A stretch of 7,966 bases of DNA, taken from Phycisphaerales bacterium. Lineage in GTDB: Bacteria > Planctomycetota > Phycisphaerae > Phycisphaerales > Phycisphaeraceae. How positions within the stretch are numbered: position 1 is the first letter of the stretch; every line of letters begins with the position of its first letter. The translations under genes were made by a program, and so were the position numbers. Shown piece after piece: positions 1-5,114 of this stretch. The stretch is from NCBI GenBank assembly GCA_012031455.1, contig JAAUTM010000046.1:1-7966 (forward strand). Reading direction: 5' to 3'. The notes under the pieces are model-generated. The model saw only the letters and a list, made by a program, of their open reading frames with translations, ran no database searches and was not told the origin of the DNA.

Positions 1-137
1 GACTGGGGTTGAGGTGAGTGGTCCGCTGGGTTTGCCAAGGGTGTGTCGGGCTGCTCGGTGCGGCCTTGGGGTACGCCCAGGGCATCTGCCAGACCCGATC
101 CGCCGATGATGCCGATTCGCAAAGGTGTTTGGCTCAT
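1..137 (-). CDS. mtnP: 5'-methylthioadenosine/purine nucleoside phosphorylase, N-terminal fragment
   Basis: Only the first 45 codons are present; the gene leaves the window at the left edge. Reading leftward from the ATG at 137, the protein starts MSQTPLRIGIIGGSGLADAL. The IGIIGGSGL segment (residues 8-16) is the beta-strand plus glycine-rich phosphate-binding loop that opens the MTAP/PNP-II family. Further on, DTPLANPAD (about residues 31-39) resembles the family's 'TPFGxPSD' stretch. Enzymes of this family phosphorolyse 5'-methylthioadenosine, or a related purine nucleoside, to the base and a sugar-1-phosphate in methionine and purine salvage. An upstream ATG at 145 meets a stop after three codons, so 137 is the start. 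The gene lies 25 bp downstream of panC on the same strand, so cotranscription is likely. Whether the substrate is methylthioadenosine or inosine/guanosine cannot be told from this fragment. Confidence 0.7.
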   Translation of the reverse strand, partial: MSQTPLRIGIIGGSGLADALGVPQGRTEQPDTPLANPADHSPQPQ

Positions 138-162
138 GCCCGCATGATATAAAGCTTTTCAA

Positions 163-1026
163 TCAGCGCAACGAGCCAGGGGCGATGAGCTGATTGTCAA
201 TGAGGCGCACATTGGGCCAGCGTACGGCGATTAATGCTGCCACGTTGCCGATGACACTTGGATCAATCACGGACAACTGGGCCAGGGTATGCGGATGGCG
301 AAGGGTGGCATAGTCGATGGCGAAGTCCGCGGCTTTGAGCGTGTCGTGCATGGCCTGCTCCACGATCTGCGGATCGGTGATGTGCTGATCTTCGATCAGG
401 GTGCGTGCCAGGTCCAGCGCGTGTTTGAGCGCCAGGGCTTTGGGTCGCTGCTGGGGGGTGATGTACACATTGCGGCTGCTCATCGCCAGACCATCAGGCT
501 CGCGCAAGGTGGGGCAGGGGACAATCTCCATGGGGAAGGCAAGGTCATGGGTCATGGCAGTGATGACCTGAAGCTGCTGGTAATCCTTCATCCCAAAGCA
601 GGCGACATTTGGCTGGACCATGTTGAAGAGCTTGGCAACGACCCGGCAGACTCCCTGAAAATGTCCCGGTCGGAACTGGCCTTCCAATTCTTGCGCGACC
701 GTCGGCACATTGACTTGGCAAGCGGGCAGGCCCGGCGGATACATTTCATCTGGCTCAGGTGCGAAGACTCCGGTCACCCCAGCCTGCTGGCATAGCGCCA
801 GATCCTTTTCCAAAGGACGGGGGTATTTGCTGAAATCTTCCTTGGGGCCGAATTGGGTGGGGTTGACGAAAATACTCACGATCACGTGAGCTGAGTGCGC
901 GAACCCTTCCCGGACCAGGGAGAGGTGGCCCTCGTGGAGCGCCCCCATCGTGGGTACAAAGGCCACGCTCCCGGATAAGGCGTGACGGTGCTTCCGCAAA
1001 TCGTTAATCGTGTTGGCAATCCACAT
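163..1026 (-). CDS. panC: Pantothenate synthetase (pantoate--beta-alanine ligase)
   Basis: Cytoplasmic enzyme that joins pantoate and beta-alanine with ATP, through a pantoyl-adenylate intermediate, as the last step of pantothenate (vitamin B5/CoA) synthesis. The 287-aa protein has the usual family length and all signature blocks: PTMGALHEGHLSL (25-37, the nucleotidyltransferase HxGH-type loop), FVNPTQF (53-59), RPGHFQGV (119-126), GMKDYQQ (145-151) and REPDGLAMSSRN (175-186). The frame stays open upstream to 1116, but the extra 30 residues only translate an octamer repeat (a DSPTHRLT-like string). I therefore start at the ATG at 1024-1026, whose product MWIANTINDLR fits the family N-terminus. 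No convincing Shine-Dalgarno site is seen. It is divergent from prmC and followed at 25 bp by the mtnP-like gene, so it is probably the first gene of a two-gene unit. Confidence 0.95.
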   Translation of the reverse strand: MWIANTINDLRKHRHALSGSVAFVPTMGALHEGHLSLVREGFAHSAHVIVSIFVNPTQFGPKEDFSKYPRPLEKDLALCQQAGVTGVFAPEPDEMYPPGLPACQVNVPTVAQELEGQFRPGHFQGVCRVVAKLFNMVQPNVACFGMKDYQQLQVITAMTHDLAFPMEIVPCPTLREPDGLAMSSRNVYITPQQRPKALALKHALDLARTLIEDQHITDPQIVEQAMHDTLKAADFAIDYATLRHPHTLAQLSVIDPSVIGNVAALIAVRWPNVRLIDNQLIAPGSLR

Positions 1027-1047
1027 GTTTGTATAGGTTGGTTGTTT

Positions 1048-1079
1048 GGTGAGTCGGTGGGTCGGTGAGTCGGTTATGT
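1048..1079. repeat. Tandem octamer array, left of prmC
   Basis: Three exact-phase 8-bp units, GGTGAGTC, GGTGGGTC and GGTGAGTC (1048-1071), are followed by a decayed unit GGTTATGT. They lie between the divergent panC and prmC starts. The same unit type recurs after prmC at 2099-2154. Period 8 is not a multiple of 3, and the array lies outside the credible genes, so it is non-coding. Confidence 0.8.
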
Positions 1080-1092
1080 ATTTGTTTAGCGA

Positions 1093-1107
1093 CGCACCGC
1101 AGGTGCG
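1093..1107. repeat. Small hairpin between panC and prmC
   Basis: Perfect 6-bp inverted repeat CGCACC / GGTGCG around a 3-nt loop (GCA). It lies between the octamer array and the 37-bp dyad in the divergent intergenic region. It has no T-run and so is not a convincing terminator. It may be part of the larger repeat module. Confidence 0.5.
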
Positions 1108-1122
1108 CGGCATCAAGAAGTT

Positions 1123-1159
1123 GGTGGGTCCACTCGCCGACTCGATCGACCCACCCTAC
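1123..1159. repeat. 37-bp dyad element, copy 1 (REP-like)
   Basis: The arms GGTGGGTC (1123-1130) and GACCCACC (1148-1155) are perfect inverted repeats, followed by CTAC. A second copy of the same length and orientation lies at 2236-2272 and matches at 33 of 37 positions by direct comparison. The form resembles the short GTAGGGTGGGT...ACCCACC intergenic dyads seen in many bacteria (recalled, not searched). A folded-RNA or REP-type role is inference. Confidence 0.75.
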
Positions 1160-1195
1160 ACCTAGTGCAACATCACTCATCCACCTCTTTGTGTT

Positions 1196-1201
1196 TACAA
1201 T
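1196..1201 (+). promoter_or_regulatory. Candidate -10 box of a leaderless prmC transcript
   Basis: TACAAT matches the sigma-70 -10 consensus at five of six positions and ends six bases before the prmC ATG at 1208, so transcription would begin at about the start codon. No Shine-Dalgarno sequence precedes that ATG. No good -35 is visible. Confidence 0.35.
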
Positions 1202-1207
1202 TCACGC

Positions 1208-2095
1208 ATGCCTGCTGTGCCGCGTCACGATGCTCCCTGGACCACCCGGCGACTGCTTGCCTGGACCACGGATTATTTCACCCGCAAGAGCATTGACTCC
1301 CCACGGCTGTCCGCGGAGATGTTACTGGCTCATGTGCTGGGTGTCGCCCGGTTGAAACTATACATGGACCCGGATCGGCCTGCTTCGGAGAAAGAACGCA
1401 ATGCCTTTCGGGAACTCGTCGAGCGGGCTTTGCGACACGAACCGGTGGATTATCTGGTCGGCCAGGCCCCGTTCATGTCAATGATGTTTGCCGTCACCCC
1501 CGCCGTGCTGGTCCCTCGGCCAAGCACGGAAACGCTGGTGGAACACATCATCCAGCATGCCCGGCGAACCCCCGGTTTTGCCAACCCGCTGATTGCTGAC
1601 ATCGGCACAGGCTCGGGCTGTATTGCCATCAGTCTGGCCAAACACATCCCTCAGGCCCGCATCATCGCCACGGACATTTCCCCTGCTGCGCTGGACATCG
1701 CGCGACAAAATGCACAGACCCATGCGGTGGCTGACCGCATCGAATTTCGTCAGGGTGATCTGCTGGCTCCGCTGGTGGGTGAAAAGTTGCGCTATCTGGT
1801 GAGCAACCCGCCTTACATCCCGGACAGCGAGTGGGAGGATGTGGAACCGAATGTGAAAAATTATGAGCCTACGTCTGCGCTGCGGGGCGGGGCCGATGGT
1901 CTGCAATACATTCGTCCGCTGATCGCCCTGGCTCATCAGCATTTGGACCACCCTGCGCAATTGCTTATTGAAGTTGCAGCGGTGCATAAAACCATCGTGC
2001 TTGAACTGGCACGCTCCGCACCGGGTCTGACCAACCCGCGCATTCTGGCCGACCATCAAAGCCTGCCCCGGGTGCTCGTGGCCGATGCGGTGTGA
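1208..2095 (+). CDS. prmC: Peptide chain release factor N5-glutamine methyltransferase
   Basis: S-adenosylmethionine-dependent enzyme that methylates the glutamine of the GGQ motif in release factors RF1 and RF2, which makes termination efficient. It acts in the cytoplasm. The 295-aa protein has the family's usual size and order. A helical N-terminal recognition domain (about 11-85, WTTRRLLAWTTDYFTRKSID..) is followed by a Rossmann methyltransferase domain. This shows VPRPSTE (102-108), DIGTGSG (131-137, SAM loop), the acidic ATD (154-156), NPPY (200-203, glutamine-binding catalytic motif) and YEPTSALRGGADGL (219-232). The usual E-[IV]-G-x-x-Q near the end is here EVAAVH (255-260), a mild divergence. 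The gene stands alone; the common partner prfA is not beside it. It is divergent from panC and bracketed by matching repeat elements. No Shine-Dalgarno site precedes the ATG. Confidence 0.93.
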   Translation: MPAVPRHDAPWTTRRLLAWTTDYFTRKSIDSPRLSAEMLLAHVLGVARLKLYMDPDRPASEKERNAFRELVERALRHEPVDYLVGQAPFMSMMFAVTPAVLVPRPSTETLVEHIIQHARRTPGFANPLIADIGTGSGCIAISLAKHIPQARIIATDISPAALDIARQNAQTHAVADRIEFRQGDLLAPLVGEKLRYLVSNPPYIPDSEWEDVEPNVKNYEPTSALRGGADGLQYIRPLIALAHQHLDHPAQLLIEVAAVHKTIVLELARSAPGLTNPRILADHQSLPRVLVADAV

Positions 2096-2098
2096 GCT

Positions 2099-2154
2099 GG
2101 TTGATCGGTGAGTCGGTGGGTCGGTTGATCGGGGAGTCGGTTGATCGGTAAATC
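2099..2154. repeat. Tandem octamer array, right of prmC
   Basis: Seven consecutive 8-bp units begin 4 bp after the prmC stop: GGTTGATC, GGTGAGTC, GGTGGGTC, GGTTGATC, GGGGAGTC, GGTTGATC and GGTAAATC. A further decayed unit, CGAAATTC, follows. The consensus is about GGTKRRTC, the same unit type as at 1048-1071 and in the same orientation. Confidence 0.85.
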
Positions 2155-2235
2155 CGAAATTCGACGGCTTCAACAGCTGCTTGCTGCTAAATTCGAAATC
2201 ATGATCCCTCGCTGCTCAGGCTGGTGCATGATGAT

Positions 2236-2272
2236 GGTGGGTCCGCTCGCGGACTCGCTTGACCCACCCTAC
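2236..2272. repeat. 37-bp dyad element, copy 2 (REP-like)
   Basis: The arms GGTGGGTC (2236-2243) and GACCCACC (2261-2268) are perfect inverted repeats followed by CTAC. It has the same length and orientation as copy 1 at 1123-1159, with four differences, all in the inner 19 bases. It again lies downstream of an octamer array, so the pair forms a composite module on each side of prmC. Confidence 0.75.
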
Positions 2273-2285
2273 CGCACTGATTGAA

Positions 2286-2313
2286 GCCCACGCCGATACG
2301 GCGTGGGTTCTTT
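2286..2313 (+). terminator. Probable intrinsic terminator downstream of prmC
   Basis: Perfect 9-bp stem CCCACGCCG (2287-2295) / CGGCGTGGG (2299-2307) with the 3-nt loop ATA, followed by TTCTTT. The U-tract is interrupted by one C, so termination may be imperfect. It is about 190 bp after the prmC stop, with no other rightward gene between them. Confidence 0.55.
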
Positions 2314-2318
2314 GACTC

Positions 2319-2350
2319 GGCCACTCGGCCACTTGACCACTTGGCCACTT
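2319..2350. repeat. Third tandem octamer array (GGCCACTY type)
   Basis: Four phased 8-bp units: GGCCACTC, GGCCACTT, GACCACTT and GGCCACTT. The period matches the two arrays around prmC but the unit differs, so it is a separate expansion with the same unit length. The rest of 2351-2553 holds no credible gene, only the G-run cluster and a small hairpin (GTGGCT 2415-2420 / AGCCAC 2427-2432). Confidence 0.7.
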
Positions 2351-2377
2351 CCCCTGCCATCACTCGCTTCCGCCCAC

Positions 2378-2412
2378 GGGGGGGCCCGGGGGGTGCCGGG
2401 GATTCCGGGGGG
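2378..2412 (+). other. Putative G-quadruplex motif
   Basis: Four G-runs of 7, 6, 4 and 6 bases (2378-2384, 2388-2393, 2398-2401, 2407-2412) are separated by loops of 3, 4 and 5 bases. This meets the strict G4-N-G4-N-G4-N-G4 pattern on the + strand. It lies just left of the switch to AT-rich DNA at about 2515. Confidence 0.6.
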
Positions 2413-2553
2413 TCGTGGCTCTGATAAGCCACCCCTGGATCACCACTCATGGGAAATGGCACCGGGTATCCATACTCCGCCAACAACGGTCGGGCACAAG
2501 ATCAAGGCGTAGTTGTCAAACAGATTGTTTACGACGGAGCAATCCTGACACCT

Positions 2554-2973
2554 TTATTCGTCAGCAAGTATTTTTTTGTAAAATATCACTTCCGTTCGGG
2601 TATCAGATTCTGGATCATGTTGTATCATTGTCATGCTGCCTACATTTGATAAGCTATAAGTGGTTATTATGCCAAATGGGTTCGGTGTGTCAAACGTAAT
2701 GGTTTGACTTTGTGTATCAATATTACCCTTAATGCCAGGATGCAATAATGTCTCGCCATCACCTGTTGCATACACCCTCCACACAGCATTGCCATGAGTA
2801 TCAATTACTAGTTCAGTAAATGCTGGGCCTAGCGTATCTGTTAATACTTCAGGTGTTCTCCAACAGCCTACCAGATAATGCATATCATCTTCACCATAAT
2901 GATAGGTATACCGGGAAGAATAGCCTGTCGCCATGATGAATATTATAAATATAATACGATATAACATTGGCAT
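2554..2973 (-). CDS. Hypothetical exported protein with small beta-rich domain
   Basis: 139-aa protein that I do not recognise. The N-terminus (residues 1-20) is a short basic start plus hydrophobic core, RIIFIIFIMATGYSS, typical of a signal peptide. The shape MATG-Y-SS is a lipoprotein box with Tyr18 where the lipidated Cys would be. The mature part begins near HYLVGCWRTPE (32-42), reminiscent of the 'LxGxW' opening of lipocalin-like small beta-barrels. Alternating strands follow (ELVIDTHGNAVWRVYAT, QTITFDT, TEVIFYKKI). The ATG at 2973 follows GAAAGGCG at a suitable distance, and an internal ATG lies two codons on. Base composition is clearly more AT-rich than in prmC or panC, suggesting a different origin. 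It lies 94 bp downstream of the pseudopilin-like ORF on the same strand and could be cotranscribed. Function unknown. Confidence 0.6.
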   Translation of the reverse strand: MPMLYRIIFIIFIMATGYSSRYTYHYGEDDMHYLVGCWRTPEVLTDTLGPAFTELVIDTHGNAVWRVYATGDGETLLHPGIKGNIDTQSQTITFDTPNPFGIITTYSLSNVGSMTMIQHDPESDTRTEVIFYKKILADE

Positions 2974-3067
2974 GCGCTTACGCCTTTCATTATGTATGAG
3001 GACATATTATTATCTTGGTACGGGATGACGGCCAACGGTTCCGGGAATCGGCGATACAGGCCCCATT

Positions 3068-3505
3068 TCATTTGGTTTGGTTGCCATTGTCAATTTCCGC
3101 TGATTGTCTAGTCCCTGTTACCGATCTTATACCGTCTACCACATATATACCTCCATACAAGTTACGATCAATATAATATATGATGTCATCTCGATAAGAT
3201 TCAAGAGGATCAACTTTCCCGTCAGCTCCCATGCTCAATATGGCTACCGGCACACTATTATGAGACACAATTATAATTTCGCGCCCCCAGCCATCGACCA
3301 CCATGAGTCGCCCGTTAACTTCAGCAATAGAACGGTCGAGGTCCGAGATGTCCGGATTATTTGCAAACATTTCCCATGTTTCTTTTGTATACCCAATCCA
3401 TGCGGTTGCTTTTTCGTTAGATAAACAATTTGGTACGTCATTTCTTGCAATCCCTTGTTTAATAAAAACGGACAACACTAAAAGCGTAAAAGATGTGCGA
3501 ACCAA
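3068..3505 (-). CDS. Pseudopilin (GspG)-like protein, probable distal part of a frame-split gene
   Basis: The 145-codon reading begins at a TTG (3503-3505). The distal half carries DGWGREIIIVS (71-81) and ILSMGADGKVDPLESYRDDI (89-108). These resemble the 'D-x-WG-x-P' and 'S-x-G-x-DGxxG...DDI' calcium-loop segments at the end of type II secretion major pseudopilins (GspG). From family knowledge I infer a small globular exported or membrane-anchored domain. The proximal segment SFTLLVLSVFIKQGIA (5-20) is hydrophobic and could act as a signal peptide. The TTG has GAGG only 2 nt upstream, too close for a good ribosome binding site, whereas the overlapping 54-codon ORF upstream (3478-3642) has a proper site and an anchor. 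The two may therefore be one frameshifted gene. AT-rich like its neighbours. No other secretion genes are present, so participation in secretion is not implied. Confidence 0.5.
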   Translation of the reverse strand: MVRTSFTLLVLSVFIKQGIARNDVPNCLSNEKATAWIGYTKETWEMFANNPDISDLDRSIAEVNGRLMVVDGWGREIIIVSHNSVPVAILSMGADGKVDPLESYRDDIIYYIDRNLYGGIYVVDGIRSVTGTRQSAEIDNGNQTK

Positions 3506-3642
3506 TGCCTCAGAATGGTTTCTAGCATTCTGTCTTTGGAGTTTACCTGTGAAGCAATGCGATTAACTACAACAATAGATATAAAAGCAATTACCGCCGT
3601 AACAGCAACGAAACCACACGATCTTTTATTCATGTATTTCAT
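3478..3642 (-). CDS. Small membrane-anchor ORF, possible N-terminus of the split pseudopilin-like gene
   Basis: 54-codon ORF from the ATG at 3642 (alternative ATG at 3633) to the TAG at 3478-3480. The start is preceded by GAGGGAAGCGC, a good Shine-Dalgarno sequence with 7-nt spacing, the best translation signal on this strand of the island. After MKYMNKRSCG comes one long hydrophobic segment (about 11-27, FVAVTAVIAFISIVVV). The layout of basic residues, G-F, then a hydrophobic helix resembles type IV pilin-like N-termini, but position +5 is Thr rather than the usual Glu. It overlaps the 145-codon ORF by 28 bases in another frame, and that ORF carries a pseudopilin-like C-terminus. Either two overlapping genes or one gene broken by a frameshift would explain this. 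The IS4 element ends 43 bp upstream and may have replaced its promoter. Confidence 0.45.
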   Translation of the reverse strand: MKYMNKRSCGFVAVTAVIAFISIVVVNRIASQVNSKDRMLETILRHWFAHLLRF

Positions 3643-3685
3643 GCGCTTCCCTCACCGAAATACTGGGTTAAGATTTCCATTTAAA

Positions 3686-3702
3686 TATCAGTAGTGTCCG
3701 GT
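3686..3702 (+). repeat. IS4 left terminal inverted repeat
   Basis: TATCAGTAGTGTCCGGT is the exact reverse complement of 5003-5019. The core AGTGTCCGGT is recalled as a common terminus of IS4-type elements. Confidence 0.85.
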
Positions 3703-3821
3703 TAAGGAACGGCAGTAAGTTGGCTTGATGCTTGTATTGTAATGGTTTGAGAACAGTATGACCCGGTACACGATTTCAATTTTAATGACGATTTCTGGCA
3801 TCCTTGCGGCCTTCCGGCGGC

Positions 3822-3827
3822 AAGGAG
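3822..3827 (+). promoter_or_regulatory. Ribosome binding site deciding the IS4 transposase start
   Basis: AAGGAG stands six bases before the ATG at 3834. It favours that ATG over the TTG at 3804, whose extra ten codons lack such a site. Confidence 0.75.
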
Positions 3828-3833
3828 TCGCTC

Positions 3834-5003
3834 ATGAATCAGGGGCATACCGTCTTCGCTCAACTGGTGGAACTGTTGCCCCGCAAGGCATTCGACAACG
3901 CGGTGCGTCGTTACGACGGCCGGCGGCGTGTGCGGCGGCTGTCGTGCATGGACCAGTTGCTGTGCATGATCTTCGCGCAGGTGACCGGCAGAACCAGTTT
4001 GCGGGAGACGGTGTTGTGTCTGCGGGCGTTGGGGCCGCGCCGTTATCATTGCGGCATTCGGGCCGCCCCGGCGCGCAGCACGCTGGCCGATGCCAACCAG
4101 AAGCGCGACTACCGCATCTTCCGGGACACGGCGTTGGCGATGATCACCACGGCCTGTTCGGAACTTCCGATCGACACGGACCTGCGCCGACTGCAGGCGC
4201 GGGTCTATGCGATCGACTCGACGACCATCGACCTGTGCCTGAAGCTGTTTCCGTGGGCGGTGTTCCGGCATCGCAAGGCGGCGATCAAGGCGCACACGGT
4301 CTTCGACGTGGGCGCTGGCATTCCGGTGTTCGTGCGGATTTCCCCGGGCAAAACGCACGATCTGTGGATGCTCGACCAGATCGCCCCGCAAGCCGGCGCG
4401 TTCTATGTGATGGACAAGGGCTACATCGACTTCGCCCGGCTGTACCGCCTGCACACCGCCGGGGCGTTCTTCGTGACACGCGCCAAACGCAACCTGGACT
4501 TCGGCGTGCGTCAACGCCGAACCGTCGAACCGGACGGCCCGGTGATCCGGGACCGGCTGATCCGTCTGCGCGGCCCCAAGTCGCGCCGGCTCTATCCCGA
4601 TACGCTCCGTCTGATCCGCTACGTCGATCCCGACACCGGCAAACGCCTGACGTTCCTGACCAATCATCTGACGCTCGATGCGCTGACCATCGCCATGCTG
4701 TACCGCAAACGCTGGCGCATCGAACTGTTCTTCAAATGGGTCAAGCAACACCTGCACATCAAGGCGTTCTTCGGCACATCGCCCAACGCCGTGCAGACGC
4801 AGGTGTGGGTGGCGGTGATCGTTTTCGTGCTGGTGGTGCGACTGAAGCATCGTTATCAACTGTCGGGGGAACTGAACGAAATATTCGCGGTGCTCAGCGT
4901 GGCGCTGAGCGAAAAAGTGCCTGTTTTCGAGCTGTTTTCGCAACACGGCGCGCAAGTTTCGGAGGGTGTTGATCGTAACCAACTAACACTATTCAACTTA
5001 TGA
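3834..5003 (+). CDS. IS4-family DDE transposase
   Basis: 389-aa cut-and-paste transposase of the IS4 family, the type with an N-terminal DUF4372-like domain (MNQGHTVFAQLVELLPRKAF..., about 1-75). The RNase-H-like catalytic core shows all three acidic residues: D128 in YAIDSTTIDL, D194 in YVMDKGYIDF and E297. E297 lies in a textbook Y-(2)-R-(3)-E-(6)-K signature formed by Y290, R293, E297 and K304. No internal stop or frameshift is seen, so the element may be active. The start is set by the AAGGAG site upstream. The TGA stop ends at 5003, the first base of the right terminal repeat. Codon use is GC-rich, unlike the neighbouring island genes, which fits recent arrival. Confidence 0.93.
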   Translation: MNQGHTVFAQLVELLPRKAFDNAVRRYDGRRRVRRLSCMDQLLCMIFAQVTGRTSLRETVLCLRALGPRRYHCGIRAAPARSTLADANQKRDYRIFRDTALAMITTACSELPIDTDLRRLQARVYAIDSTTIDLCLKLFPWAVFRHRKAAIKAHTVFDVGAGIPVFVRISPGKTHDLWMLDQIAPQAGAFYVMDKGYIDFARLYRLHTAGAFFVTRAKRNLDFGVRQRRTVEPDGPVIRDRLIRLRGPKSRRLYPDTLRLIRYVDPDTGKRLTFLTNHLTLDALTIAMLYRKRWRIELFFKWVKQHLHIKAFFGTSPNAVQTQVWVAVIVFVLVVRLKHRYQLSGELNEIFAVLSVALSEKVPVFELFSQHGAQVSEGVDRNQLTLFNL

Positions 5004-5019
5004 CCGGACACTACTGATA
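5003..5019 (-). repeat. IS4 right terminal inverted repeat
   Basis: Exact reverse complement of the left repeat at 3686-3702. Its first base is the last base of the transposase stop codon. Confidence 0.85.
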
Positions 5020-5110
5020 ATTTATTAGACTTTAAATCGGAACCAATCTGTATTTATTATAAAAAAAATTATAATGTTACTTAATTGATGCCCCGACTCA
5101 ACCGATTGCT

Positions 5111-5114
5111 CTAG
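5111..5114. repeat. CTAG, probable target duplication of the IS5 element (left)
   Basis: CTAG abuts both ends of the IS5 element (5111-5114 and 5985-5988). IS427-type IS5 elements duplicate a short target centred on TA. The site is palindromic, so whether 2 or 4 bp were duplicated cannot be decided. Confidence 0.6.

Larger units (their letters stand above)
3686..5019 (+). mobile_element. IS4-family insertion sequence, complete (1334 bp)
   Basis: Perfect 17-bp terminal inverted repeats (3686-3702 and 5003-5019) enclose a single intact transposase gene that fills nearly the whole element. The element is much more GC-rich than the sequence on both sides. Direct target duplications are not clear. 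The longest plausible one is AAT (3684-3686 and 5019-5021), if the true ends lie one base in, so the exact boundary is uncertain by a few bases. It sits in the AT-rich island upstream of the 54-codon ORF. Confidence 0.85.

Noticed and set aside
289..795. 168-codon ORF on the + strand inside panC
   Set aside because: Antisense shadow of panC; its product has no recognisable motifs and panC is complete and conserved.
1027..1116. N-terminal extension of PanC by 30 residues
   Set aside because: The extension translates the octamer array and hairpin region and has no family similarity; the ATG at 1026 fits the known N-terminus.
1478..1540. CRISPR-like or phage signals anywhere in the window
   Set aside because: No direct repeats with regular unique spacers and no phage or defence gene signatures were seen; the only tandem repeats have period 8.
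1478..2173. 231-codon ORF on the - strand across prmC
   Set aside because: Antisense to an intact prmC and its N-terminus only translates the octamer array.
2199..2486. 95-codon minus-strand ORF rich in Pro/Gly/Arg
   Set aside because: It spans the dyad, the hairpin, the third octamer array and the G-run cluster; its composition is explained by those repeats.
2449..2649. 66-codon + strand ORF starting MGNGTGYPYSANNGRAQ
   Set aside because: The first 20 or so residues look protein-like, but there is no ribosome binding site, the frame crosses the composition shift, and it overlaps the 139-aa gene on the other strand.
3010..3066. 18-codon minus-strand ORF just after the pseudopilin-like gene
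   Set aside because: Too short, no motif, and no clear translation signal beyond the overlap with the preceding stop.
3702..4982. 426-codon minus-strand ORF and 404-codon + strand ORF within the IS4 element
   Set aside because: Long shadow frames of the GC-rich transposase gene; the frame with the DDE/YREK motifs is the real one.
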